NCBI RefSeq assembly: GCF_040802235.1 | Contig: NC_133165.1 | Location: forward strand, 14,107,623-14,171,622 | Length of the DNA: 64,000 bases | Direction of reading: 5' to 3' | Source of the DNA: Manis javanica | Lineage: Eukaryota > Chordata > Mammalia > Pholidota > Manidae | Shown: positions 61,101 to 64,000 of the stretch, piece after piece | Numbering within the stretch: position 1 is the stretch's first letter | How the letters are laid out: every line of letters starts with the position of its first letter | Made by a program: the position numbers and the translations under genes | The notes under the pieces: generated by a model | Database searches by the model: none | The model's input: only the letters and a program-made list of their open reading frames with translations | What the model was told of the DNA's origin: nothing

Positions 61101-61246
61101 TCCCCTGAAAGCTGAAACTCACTTCACTTACAAAACAGCATAGTTATTCTTATTAAAATGAAATTCTCATACCATTTGGTGATGCCATAACAATCTTTAA
61201 TAATATCCTGAAGGACAGCTCGATAGAAGAGTGATTCAGTAGGCAA
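16065..61246 (-). CDS. METTL25: METTL25 C-terminal part, five exons joined (partial gene)
   Basis: Join on the minus strand: 61173-61246, 34500-34593, 18334-18408, 17697-17768, 16065-16157. The segments are 74, 94, 75, 72 and 93 nt, and their phases fit exactly: exon 1 ends with TG, completed by the first T of the next exon, and all later junctions are phase 0. Every junction has GT/AG borders. The joined reading gives 135 residues and a stop, with landmarks [58 protein letters not shown] and [16 protein letters not shown] recognise this as the C-terminus of METTL25, a putative S-adenosylmethionine-dependent methyltransferase related to METTL25B/RRNAD1. The substrate is not firmly established to my knowledge. 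The methyltransferase core lies upstream, outside the window; only the C-terminal part (roughly the last fifth of a protein of about 600 residues) is here. The assignment is from memory of the family, not a search. The exon structure itself is seen directly. Confidence 0.87.
16310..16745 (+). mobile_element. ancient L1 3' region in last METTL25 intron
   Basis: Begins GGAATTTATCCTGAGGAAAT, passes CAACAGTGAAAAACTGGAAG and GGTGGGATTATCACTGCTTT, and ends TTTCTAACATAAATATGTAT. This order matches the ORF2 end and 3' UTR of old L1M elements, in antisense to the gene. Confidence 0.7.
16746..17696. other. METTL25 intron remainder, nothing recognised
   Basis: AT-rich intronic sequence between an old L1 piece and exon 17697-17768. 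No repeat or exon supported. Confidence 0.5.
17697..17768 (-). CDS. METTL25: METTL25 exon, phase 0 to 0
   Basis: Minus-strand exon of 72 nt (24 codons) with a consensus donor CAG|GTAAGT (GT at 17695-17696) and acceptor TCTTTTAG (AG at 17769-17770). Translation [18 protein letters not shown] then CYLKEQ. The pattern of a hydrophobic ETLILLDRL stretch followed by a Leu/Gln-rich end matches the C-terminus of the METTL25/METTL25B family as I remember it. Confidence 0.9.
18334..18408 (-). CDS. METTL25: METTL25 exon, phase 0 to 0
   Basis: Minus-strand exon of 75 nt (25 codons) with acceptor ATCTTGAAG (AG at 18409-18410) and donor GTAAAT (GT at 18332-18333). Translation [16 protein letters not shown] then MNELEAFNM. 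The acceptor could in principle shift by a codon, but this choice keeps the phase with the upstream exon. It lies 565 bp from the next exon, forming a compact 3' exon cluster. Confidence 0.87.
18409..19469. other. intronic, nothing firm recognised
   Basis: AT-rich intron. A weak L2-like tail (CAACAAGTATTTTTTGAATA) ends near 18728. Otherwise nothing recognised. Confidence 0.4.
19470..19633 (+). repeat. local duplication, copy 1 (about 160 bp)
   Basis: Shares with 20093-20251 a run of about 160 bp: TCTACAAG, TTCTCATCTCACAAAA, a TG microsatellite, TAAGAGTAGTTACAGGACAA and CTCAATCTTTTTTCATTCCT, ending CTTCCTAAAAAC. By eye only a dozen or so differences plus a short indel. Confidence 0.9.
20093..20251 (+). 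repeat. local duplication, copy 2 (about 160 bp)
   Basis: Second copy, in direct orientation about 620 bp downstream of the first. It carries the same internal TG microsatellite. Sequence before and after the two copies does not match, so only this segment is duplicated. Confidence 0.9.
21115..21275 (+). repeat. MIR SINE
   Basis: Plus-strand MIR: CTCAATGTTCCCATCTATAA, AATGAGAATAGTACTCCTAT, CAGTGAGATGACATACACAA and a CACAGTGTCTGGCACAAAGC end in the correct order. Confidence 0.85.
21310..21990 (-). mobile_element. ancient L1-type 3' UTR (antisense)
   Basis: Matches a long, widely dispersed mammalian repeat that I associate with old L1M 3' ends: TTGACAGTTTTGAAGAGTAC, ATTTTGTAGAATGTTCCTTC, AGACTGAGACTATGC, GAGGAAGACCACAGAAGCAG and TACTGTACACTTTACAAG. 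Part of the same family is split around 28.4-29.5 kb. The subfamily name is not certain. Confidence 0.6.
21991..23351. other. intronic, nothing recognised
   Basis: Non-repetitive-looking intronic DNA with a small AAAT-rich run near 22799-22821. No exon or known element supported. Confidence 0.45.
23352..24912 (+). mobile_element. 5'-inverted L1 insertion (twin-priming type)
   Basis: 23352-24280 is antisense L1 ORF2 (RT region; on the minus strand it reads [19 protein letters not shown] through [16 protein letters not shown]). At about 24280 it switches to sense L1: ORF2 C-terminus (24281-24420; [20 protein letters not shown]) and a 3' UTR ending TTCCAATAAAAC at 24912. Possible short target duplications of the type AAACAA(A)GAAAT flank it (about 23329 and 24906). 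Roughly 1 kb of L1 between the two segments is absent. The divergence suggests an older copy than L1-A to L1-C. Confidence 0.75.
24913..27206. other. intronic, nothing recognised
   Basis: Moderate-GC intronic DNA. Several open frames of 60-95 codons have no recognisable motif. A somewhat GC-richer stretch at 26400-26720 may be an old LTR, but I cannot support that. Confidence 0.4.
27226..28199 (+). mobile_element. retrocopy of an ERV/LTR-terminated transcript
   Basis: A 974-bp unit flanked by the exact 19-bp duplication AAAAAATCAAGTTCAGTAA (27207-27225 and 28200-28218) and ending in a poly(A) run. Near its 3' end lies a polypurine tract (AAGGGAGAAA, ending about 27881) directly followed by TGTGGGATTCATAC, the start of an LTR. 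The LTR has AATAAA at about 28171 and stops at CTCTCA with the A tail. The arrangement is that of an mRNA polyadenylated in the R region of a 3' LTR and then copied by L1 machinery. No open retroviral frame is present. Confidence 0.8.
27882..28194 (+). repeat. LTR (U3-R part) inside the retrocopy
   Basis: Starts TGTGGGATTC after a purine-rich tract, contains three near-copies of a 20-21 bp unit like TTCACCATGTAAGAACTTG at about 28000-28060, and an AATAAA signal 20-25 bp before its end. I recognise the text as a widespread mammalian ERV LTR but cannot name the family with confidence. Confidence 0.65.
28280..28404 (-). mobile_element. ancient L1-type 3' repeat, left part
   Basis: Contains CATTTAGTTGTCATGTCTTT, AGTCACATTTAATCTGGAAC and TTTTATGACATCGAC, the same family as 21310-21990. 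It is interrupted by a younger L1 at about 28405 and resumes at about 29519. Confidence 0.6.
28405..29518 (-). mobile_element. 5'-truncated L1 fragment (antisense), nested
   Basis: Antisense L1 3' end: 3' UTR from about 28405 (GACATACAATATTGTATTAG), then the ORF2 C-terminal region (on the minus strand, [20 protein letters not shown] and [20 protein letters not shown] at 29087-29380) to about 29518. A TA microsatellite lies at 28875-28915. The 3' UTR resembles the L1MA/L1MB class. It is broken and 5'-truncated. Confidence 0.75.
29519..29990 (-). mobile_element. ancient L1-type 3' repeat, right part
   Basis: Resumes the family seen at 28280-28404: TTGATGACTTGGTATGGGGC, AATAAATGATCTGTGGGG, and GAATCAATTATTACTATGGT then GGTTGCAAAGAG near its end. 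Family name uncertain. Confidence 0.55.
30165..30600 (+). repeat. L2 LINE fragment
   Basis: Late part and 3' end of L2: TCCAAGCTAAGTTACTACGT, GTCCTTCGTGAAGTCCTC, CTGTGCCTCCATAACACTTT and the terminal AATAAATGTTTACTGGTGAA. Confidence 0.65.
30601..31710. other. intronic, nothing recognised
   Basis: AT-rich intron with a TG/CA-rich run near 31025-31060. No element supported. Confidence 0.4.
31711..31929 (+). mobile_element. hAT-Charlie DNA transposon, MER20-like
   Basis: About 220 bp starting CAGTGGATCTTGGGTGATTT and holding GCATTTTTGGCAACATTTGG, CTGACATCTAGTGGGTAGAG, GCCAGGGATGGCGCTAAACA and TGCACAGGGAGGCCCCCACA. This is the order I remember for the non-autonomous MER20 family. Terminal inverted repeats are decayed and the 8-bp target duplication is not clear. 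An A/T tract has expanded in the middle (31768-31787). Confidence 0.75.
31930..32950. other. intronic, nothing recognised except a palindrome
   Basis: AT-rich intron without recognised repeats. A perfect 9-bp inverted repeat with a 1-bp centre lies at 32112-32130. Confidence 0.4.
32112..32130. repeat. perfect 19-bp palindrome
   Basis: AACGTGCTC, one A, then GAGCACGTT: two exact 9-bp inverted arms. Each arm holds an ACGTG core. Function unknown. Confidence 0.9.
32960..33120 (+). repeat. MIR SINE fragment
   Basis: Plus-strand MIR: TTCAAGTTCTAGTTCTACCA, CCCTGGGAAAATGACTTGCC and AGTAATAATGATATTGATCT occur in order; decayed. Confidence 0.6.
33121..33580. other. intronic, nothing recognised
   Basis: AT-rich intron without recognised element. 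Confidence 0.4.
33590..33760 (-). repeat. MIR SINE fragment
   Basis: Antisense MIR: TTAGCATTTACTATATACAA, CTACCTCATTTAATCTTTCT, ATTTTACAGGAGAGGAAATG and AGTAATAAAGTAACTGGGGA in the expected order. Confidence 0.7.
33761..34499. other. intronic, nothing recognised
   Basis: AT-rich intron up to exon 34500-34593. No element supported. Confidence 0.4.
34500..34593 (-). CDS. METTL25: METTL25 exon, phase 2 to 0
   Basis: Minus-strand exon with acceptor TCTTGCAG (AG at 34594-34595) and donor GTCAGT (GT at 34498-34499). Its 94 nt are one base that completes a TGT Cys codon plus 31 codons starting [18 protein letters not shown] and ending LGLDESK. Charged, helix-like sequence; no catalytic motif is visible in this exon. 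Both neighbours fit in phase, which strongly supports that it is real and not a chance open frame. Confidence 0.88.
35340..35850 (+). repeat. L2 LINE fragment
   Basis: Decayed L2: TTGCTCAAAAAACTGGCAAA, TTAGGCCATAAGGCCCCCTA, TACCACATCTTCCCATTATA and GACCAAGTTCAAATTATGTG in the order typical of the ORF2 end and 3' part. Confidence 0.6.
36150..36395 (+). repeat. MIR SINE fragment
   Basis: Plus-strand MIR core and tail: GTACCTATTTCATAGTCACT, GTGCAGATTAAATTAGAGCA and AAAAGGTGCTCAGAACCATT. A short duplicated TTTATAAAATACAG phrase lies within it. Confidence 0.6.
36800..37165 (+). repeat. L2 LINE fragment
   Basis: Clear L2 late segment: AGGATTAAGATCTAAATGCT, GATAAGCCTTGTACCATCTG, ATTCTTTCAGTTTCTTGAAC, CTTCAGATCCTATCCCAAAT and TTAGAGAAGCCTTTTCCTGC in order. 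Confidence 0.85.
37166..37959. other. intronic, nothing recognised
   Basis: AT-rich intron; no element supported. Confidence 0.4.
37960..38175 (-). repeat. MIR SINE
   Basis: Well-preserved antisense MIR: CAAGCACTGATTTAAGCACT, CCCTATTTACAGATGGGAAA, ACCGAGGCAATAAGATG, ACCCAAGATCACAG and CTCTTAACCATTTCTCTGCT. Confidence 0.85.
38580..39600 (+). repeat. ancient interspersed repeat (possible L1M 5'-end type)
   Basis: Matches a long mammalian repeat: GAGCATTCCAGGCAGAGGCT, ATGCAAAGGCCCTAAGG, AGGATCACTCTGGCTATTTT, GAGAGGAGTCAAGGGTGCCT, and GATGACTGAGAACTGACTGT later on. I associate this text with 5' ends of old L1M elements but am not sure of the class. Three related pieces are in the window. Confidence 0.6.
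39860..40180 (+). repeat. second copy of the ancient repeat
   Basis: Related to 38580 onward: GAATATTCCAGGCAGATGGA, CTAAGCAAGCGTACAAGG, then text on GGCTGGACAGTGTATGA and a segment ending near AGTGAATGACTG. More diverged than the first copy. Confidence 0.5.
40181..42055. other. intronic, nothing firm recognised
   Basis: AT-rich intron. An 81-codon open frame on the minus strand at 41123-41368 lies in a segment that looks to me like an old dispersed or ERV-derived sequence, but I cannot identify it. Confidence 0.4.
42056..42071 (+). repeat. TSD of L1-C, left copy
   Basis: AAAAATATGAAGTTGT, matched by AAAAAAATGAAGTTGT at 46793-46808 (one mismatch in 16). Confidence 0.85.
42083..42094 (+). promoter_or_regulatory. 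YY1-type motif at the L1-C 5' end
   Basis: CAAGATGGCGGC starts about 11 bases into the element. The same kind of motif at the same place in primate L1 binds YY1 and sets the transcription start. L1-A and L1-B have decayed versions (AAGATGGTGAC and AAGATGGCAGC). Confidence 0.6.
42911..43704 (+). pseudogene. L1-C ORF1, frameshifted
   Basis: The first possible start, ATG at 42911, reads [12 protein letters not shown] and meets a stop after some 23 codons. A coiled-coil stretch follows from about 43032 ([20 protein letters not shown]). A two-base loss in a GA run near 43200 shifts the frame. The RRM and C-terminal part is then open at 43195-43704 (169 codons; [20 protein letters not shown]). ORF1p is the L1 RNA chaperone; this copy cannot make it intact. 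Confidence 0.85.
43966..46335 (+). pseudogene. L1-C ORF2 lacking endonuclease; RT mostly open
   Basis: Coding resumes directly inside the reverse transcriptase with a [23 protein letters not shown] segment at about 43972, shifts frame near 44150-44340, and is then open for 396 codons at 44338-45528. That frame contains [37 protein letters not shown] and the active-site segment [10 protein letters not shown]1 normally has FADD; here Phe is Leu. Further pieces in other frames hold the C-terminal region ([19 protein letters not shown] at about 46240) and the Cys-rich motif with [16 protein letters not shown]. No endonuclease, several frameshifts; inactive. Confidence 0.88.
46715..46770 (+). repeat. 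AAAT microsatellite in L1-C tail
   Basis: About 12 AAAT-like units with three interruptions (CACAT, TACAT), formed from the poly(A) tail. Confidence 0.9.
46793..46808 (+). repeat. TSD of L1-C, right copy
   Basis: AAAAAAATGAAGTTGT, pairing with 42056-42071. Confidence 0.85.
46920..49911 (-). mobile_element. L1-D: older antisense L1, 3' half
   Basis: Antisense L1 with a 3' UTR from about 46920 to 47330 (GAGAAATAATTGGCATATAT, CACCATGCTGTACATTAGAT; L1MA/L1MB-like) and ORF2 from about 47330 to 49911, covering the C-terminal region and most of the RT. No long open frame survives. It is cut at 49911 by L1-B and resumes at 56163. A stray A-rich stretch lies at 47070-47098 within the 3' UTR. Confidence 0.85.
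49901..49911 (-). repeat. TSD of L1-B, left copy
   Basis: GTTAATCTTTT, repeated at 56152-56162. It belongs to the host L1-D sequence. Confidence 0.85.
50300..54130 (-). pseudogene. L1-B ORF2, all domains present but broken
   Basis: Endonuclease part open at 53542-53865 (107 codons; [18 protein letters not shown]). Its catalytic GDFN reads GGFN. RT start open at 52449-52829 (126 codons; [20 protein letters not shown]). C-terminal region open at 50262-50816 (184 codons), with Cys-rich [19 protein letters not shown] and [19 protein letters not shown]. Many frameshifts between. An intact ORF2p is about 1,270 residues with EN, RT and Cys-rich domains; here the order is complete but no protein is possible. 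Confidence 0.85.
54480..55209 (-). pseudogene. L1-B ORF1, broken
   Basis: N-terminal and coiled-coil part open at 54955-55209 (84 codons; [20 protein letters not shown]). RRM part open at 54668-54853 (61 codons; [20 protein letters not shown]). The C-terminal part towards 54480 is out of frame. Confidence 0.8.
56152..56162 (-). repeat. TSD of L1-B, right copy
   Basis: GTTAATCTTTT. The L1-D text continues directly after it (ATTGTTTCTATTC). Confidence 0.85.
56163..59780 (-). mobile_element. L1-D: older antisense L1, 5' half
   Basis: Continues the element from 49911: rest of ORF2 (56163 to about 57780, endonuclease side), ORF1 (about 57790-58640) and a GC-richer 5' UTR (about 58640-59780). The ORF1 RRM segment is open at 57912-58145 (77 codons; [20 protein letters not shown]). 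The 5' UTR text (GCTGGGCTTCTCTTCCAGAC, GGTTGGAACTGGGG) is like that of older L1M/L1P-class elements. With L1-B removed the element spans about 6.6 kb. Confidence 0.8.
57790..58640 (-). pseudogene. L1-D ORF1 remnant
   Basis: Decayed ORF1. The piece at 57912-58145 reads [20 protein letters not shown] and later [20 protein letters not shown], as in the RRM and C-terminal part of L1 ORF1p. Upstream codons of the coiled coil are out of frame. Confidence 0.75.
59790..60240 (+). repeat. third copy of the ancient repeat (later part)
   Basis: Contains AGTCAAATGTGGCTGAAAGG then TCAGCGAGG, and farther on AATATTTAGGTGGACATG. This fits the part of the repeat that follows the segment present at 38.6-39.6 kb. 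L1-D appears to have inserted at or near its edge. Confidence 0.5.
60241..60879. other. intronic, nothing recognised
   Basis: AT-rich intron; no element supported. Confidence 0.4.
60880..61045 (-). repeat. weak MIR fragment
   Basis: The order ACAACAACCTTTCAGGACAA, GCCCCATTTTAATAATGATT and CTAAGATACAGTTACTGCAT suggests an antisense MIR, strongly decayed. Confidence 0.4.
61173..61246 (-). CDS. METTL25: METTL25 exon (first one seen in window), phase 0 to 2
   Basis: Read on the minus strand, a pyrimidine-rich tract ending in CAG (acceptor AG at 61247-61248) precedes 74 coding nt that end in AAATG before a GTATGA donor (GT at 61171-61172). The translation starts [16 protein letters not shown] and ends CYGITK, with two leftover bases TG that become a Cys codon with the next exon. 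The frame is open only in this phase across the exon. The preceding exon was not convincingly found in 61.25-64.0 kb, so the upstream intron probably runs past the right edge. Confidence 0.85.
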
Positions 61247-63840
61247 CTGAAAAAAAATGCAGATATGTATAAGGACAAGAAAGCACAAATAAAAAACAGA
61301 AATCAAATCAATATTAGAGTCAGCCATGTAAGTGAATGTTAGAAACCTGACTGTTGCAAAACATACAGGACACTTTCATAATTTTCCATTTCAAGTTTCC
61401 ATAGCCACGTTACCCTGAGGTTAACTCTGAGAAAGTAATTTTCCAAGAAAATAGAAGAAACTATAAAAGAAATAGTAGTGAATGGGGAAGAAAAGGCATA
61501 ATCAAAGGAAAATGAGTTAATGTCCCAAATGGAGCACTGATCAGTTAAACATGTAGAAATAACATCCACAACCAGCCAAGTCAGCTCTGGAGCCTGTGAG
61601 AAAGCAGTCAGGTAGGATACATGCAAAAGAGAAGAGAAGGTGGGTTTGTCCTAATGATGGTGGAATAAAGATAATGTCACCTAGTTCTCATTCCCAGGAA
61701 GGAAAGGCACTACCCTAAGTGAGGACATTCTAAAAATATGAGGCTGGAAGGTCCCATCACTAGATACTGTGCAGGTGAAAAGAAGGACCTTGGAAGAGAC
61801 ACAGGATCCAAGAATAAAGTCTTGGCCAGGCTTCATGTCCTGGGGAGACAGAGGTGGGGAGTGTCCACGAAGGGGCAAAGGTTTCCCAAAGGAAAGTAGG
61901 AATGCCTGAAGAGATGGACCCCATGAAATAATTTCAAAGAAGTAGGAGGTAAAAAGTTAGTACACCTGGAAGAGCATTTAGGCGAAGCAAGGGAAGAGGT
62001 ACTCGTACACTAAGAAACTGCAAAGGTCACCAAAACTGGATCCACGTCCCCATAGACCTCTTAATATTGATAGTATAGGAAAATCCAACACAGAATATCA
62101 GCAACAATCCTACTTACATGCAATTATTATTGAAAAAAAAAAGAAAAAGCAGCATGGATGGAGGCAAATCCACAATACGGAACATGCTTTTGAGAAGCCA
62201 AATTATGTGACATCTAAAACGTATCCAATGACTGCTGAAGTTCAGTGAGTATCCACTCAGATATCCTTTTGTAACTTGCACTCTCTTTCAGAACCTAAAA
62301 TTGTTATTTTTCTCCTGTTTTCAACAAGAATACATTTAGACTCAGATGGAGTTCAGCACAAAATAAAATTCTGCCTGTGTGCTCAGGCAGAAAACCTGTT
62401 CTAGTGCCCTCTTCCCCAGGTGCCGAGACTAAAAAAAAACACAAGCTGGAGACTGAAGGTCAACCACTATTTCTTGGGTCTTCACTTGACGGCACTGCTT
62501 TCTTAAGTAGCTGGAGAATGTCTGACTTGTAGGACGTTGACGGAGCACTTTGAAAGAACACACATTAAGTCCTTTCTGGGTGGTGGGAGGAGTGGGAAGG
62601 GACATTCCAGTAGGAAATGGTGCTAGGAAAACCATAGTCCCTAACTCCACTCCCAAAATAACTCACTGAAGGCAGACAGACACACATACCTGAGTGCCCA
62701 CAGGAAAATTTATAACCTTCAAAAGGCACACTTCTTGTATAAAAATCTCTTTTCAAATGTAACTCCTTGACTTCAGACAAACTCTACTACTTCTAAACTT
62801 TCCTTTCCTGAGACGGACCCAAAACATTTCATTCGAATTTCTCATCTCTGGATAAAATTTTCCATTTGACATTTTTTTCATCTCAGTAGTTCTTTTCTGC
62901 AGTACCAAAAGATCTCCATTTTATCATCTGTCCCTCATTCCCCCCCAACCCCCATAGCTCTTCAGCACTTTTACAAAAATGCTGAAATTCCTTTTCAGGT
63001 ATCAATACTTACTCTTATATTGTTCGACTGCAATTCAAGGCTTTTGGAGAAATATATTACACTAAGCAAAATACTATTATTAGTATTTTAAGTATCTTAC
63101 AAAGTTATTGACTTTTTATTCAATAGACAGGAACTTTAATTGCATGTGAATTTTATAGGAAATATTTAAAAATATTCGAGCTAGTGTTTAAACTGAGGAA
63201 ATCTCTGATGTCCCAGTACAAAGTCATGATGCTATTCTGCCTCTCTAATACTTGAGCAGGGATGAGGTGTCATTAATTTATTTTGTATCATTTAGGGAAA
63301 AAAAATCCTCCTAAAAATAAAGCTCTCCTTTCCCATGCCTTTGAGAAAACTTATATATAAATGGTATCAAGATAATTTAGATATAAATGTGTATTTATAC
63401 GGTTATTAAAAACTGATAGTAGAGAGAACAGAAAAACGTGCAAGAAATACATTTTAAGCAACAGATAATACAGAAATGGAATGCACAGAGAAATACAAAC
63501 AGGATAGAATAAATCATCATTCCCAAGTTACCCTGAGCAAATAAGAGACTTACAGCTGTTTCCTAAGAGAAAGGGGAGAGAGTTATGAATGACTTCAAAT
63601 GTGCATTCCTGGACTCACTAGGACTATCCATCCTGGTAATACAGATGGGGGGGTAAGTGGGAAGGGAGTCAACATCTCCCCAGCGGCCTATGCCTGACTA
63701 TTCCAGGAATAAACTGGATGTGGCTCAGAGTTTACTTTCTGTCCTTCACAGGTGATAAATCAGCTTAACACTTTAAAGCATTTTAAATGGAAGGAGCAGA
63801 AAGAGTACAGCCTTAATGTGTATCTATACATATTAGACAC
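61247..63840. other. METTL25 intron, nothing firm recognised
   Basis: Intron upstream (in gene sense) of exon 61173-61246. Open frames of 65-95 codons at 61339-62780 have no recognisable domain and no matching splice phase. A 9-nt exon-like splice-site pair lies at 63554-63562 (see findings). Confidence 0.45.
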
Positions 63841-63845
63841 GCACT

Positions 63846-64000
63846 TTTTAGGTCTAGTGGAGAGGACACTAAGCTGGAAGTCAGTACTCTGCAATTAATT
63901 AGGGGAGCTACAATGCACTATTAAACTGCTGCTGTGTATCATGTTCTTATGTAAGTTTGGGATAATACCCAACTCATAAGATTGACTATAAACATGAGCA
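63846..64000 (+). repeat. MIR SINE (runs off the window)
   Basis: Plus-strand MIR start: GTGGAGAGGACACTAAGCTG, GAAGTCAGTACTCTGCAATT, and GGGATAATACCCAACTCATA near the edge. Confidence 0.65.

Larger units (their letters stand above)
34594..61172 (-). other. METTL25: METTL25 intron, 26.6 kb, filled with L1 elements
   Basis: The intron between the exons at 61173 and 34500 holds ancient L2 and MIR pieces, three copies of an old repeat (38.6, 39.9 and 59.8 kb), the L1-C element in antisense to the gene, and the L1-D/L1-B nest in sense with the gene. At least 17.5 kb of the intron is L1. No additional exon with matching phase was seen within it. Confidence 0.8.

Noticed and set aside
63018-63035. 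Possible 15-nt exon on the minus strand
   Set aside because: The GCAG and GTAAGT borders are weakly supported by context (poor pyrimidine tract) and the size makes it improbable.
1-64000. CRISPR arrays, bacterial operons, integrons or phage genes
   Set aside because: Spliced exons, LINEs, MIRs and LTRs show this is a mammalian chromosome; no regularly spaced repeat arrays are present.

Overview
The window is a stretch of placental-mammal nuclear DNA: AT-rich, intron-rich and packed with LINE-1 (L1) retrotransposons plus old MIR, L2, hAT and LTR fossils. There are no operons or compact genes. A distinctive young L1 family (5' end with a CAAGATGGCGGC motif, 3' UTR beginning with a run like TTAAGGTATCATTGATATAC when read antisense) and the absence of any Alu, B1/B2, CAN, ERE, VES or bovine-type SINE suggest a laurasiatherian with few SINEs. 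Pangolin is my best guess, from remembered resemblance of the L1, and is not proven.

One protein-coding gene is supported. Five exons on the minus strand (61173-61246, 34500-34593, 18334-18408, 17697-17768, 16065-16157) join in perfect phase to encode the last 135 residues of a METTL25-like putative methyltransferase, ending at a TGA at 16065-16067. Its introns are 26.6 kb, 16.1 kb, 0.57 kb and 1.5 kb. The gene continues beyond the right edge. Positions 1 to about 15.9 kb lie downstream of the gene and are probably intergenic.

Layout from the left: 1-3240 has no recognisable content. 3240-6180 is an old antisense L1 interrupted by an unexplained GC-rich block. 7437-8120 is a MIR split by a solo LTR. 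8392-14439 is a long antisense L1 (L1-A) inserted in a MIR, with an 18-bp target-site duplication (TSD) and an exact 150-bp internal tandem duplication. 14650-15075 and 16310-16745 are old L1 3' ends. 16065-18408 holds the last three METTL25 exons. 19470-20251 contains a local 160-bp duplication. 21310-21990 is an old L1 3' UTR. 23352-24912 is an L1 with an inverted 5' part. 27226-28199 is a retrocopy of a transcript ending in an endogenous-retrovirus LTR, flanked by a 19-bp TSD. 28280-29990 is an L1 fragment nested in an older repeat. 30160-41000 carries L2, MIR, MER20-like and other ancient repeats around exon 34500-34593. 42072-46792 is a sense-strand L1 (L1-C) with its endonuclease region deleted. 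46920-59780 is an old antisense L1 (L1-D) into which a nearly full-length younger L1 (L1-B, 49912-56151) inserted. 59790-64000 holds an ancient repeat, the first METTL25 exon seen here, and MIR fragments.

I found no novel multi-gene system. The more interesting points are the recent in-frame duplication in an L1 endonuclease domain, the retrocopied ERV/LTR transcript, the possible L1-C antisense promoter and splice donor pointing into METTL25, the GC-rich block at about 4.44-4.92 kb, and the stacked nested insertions.
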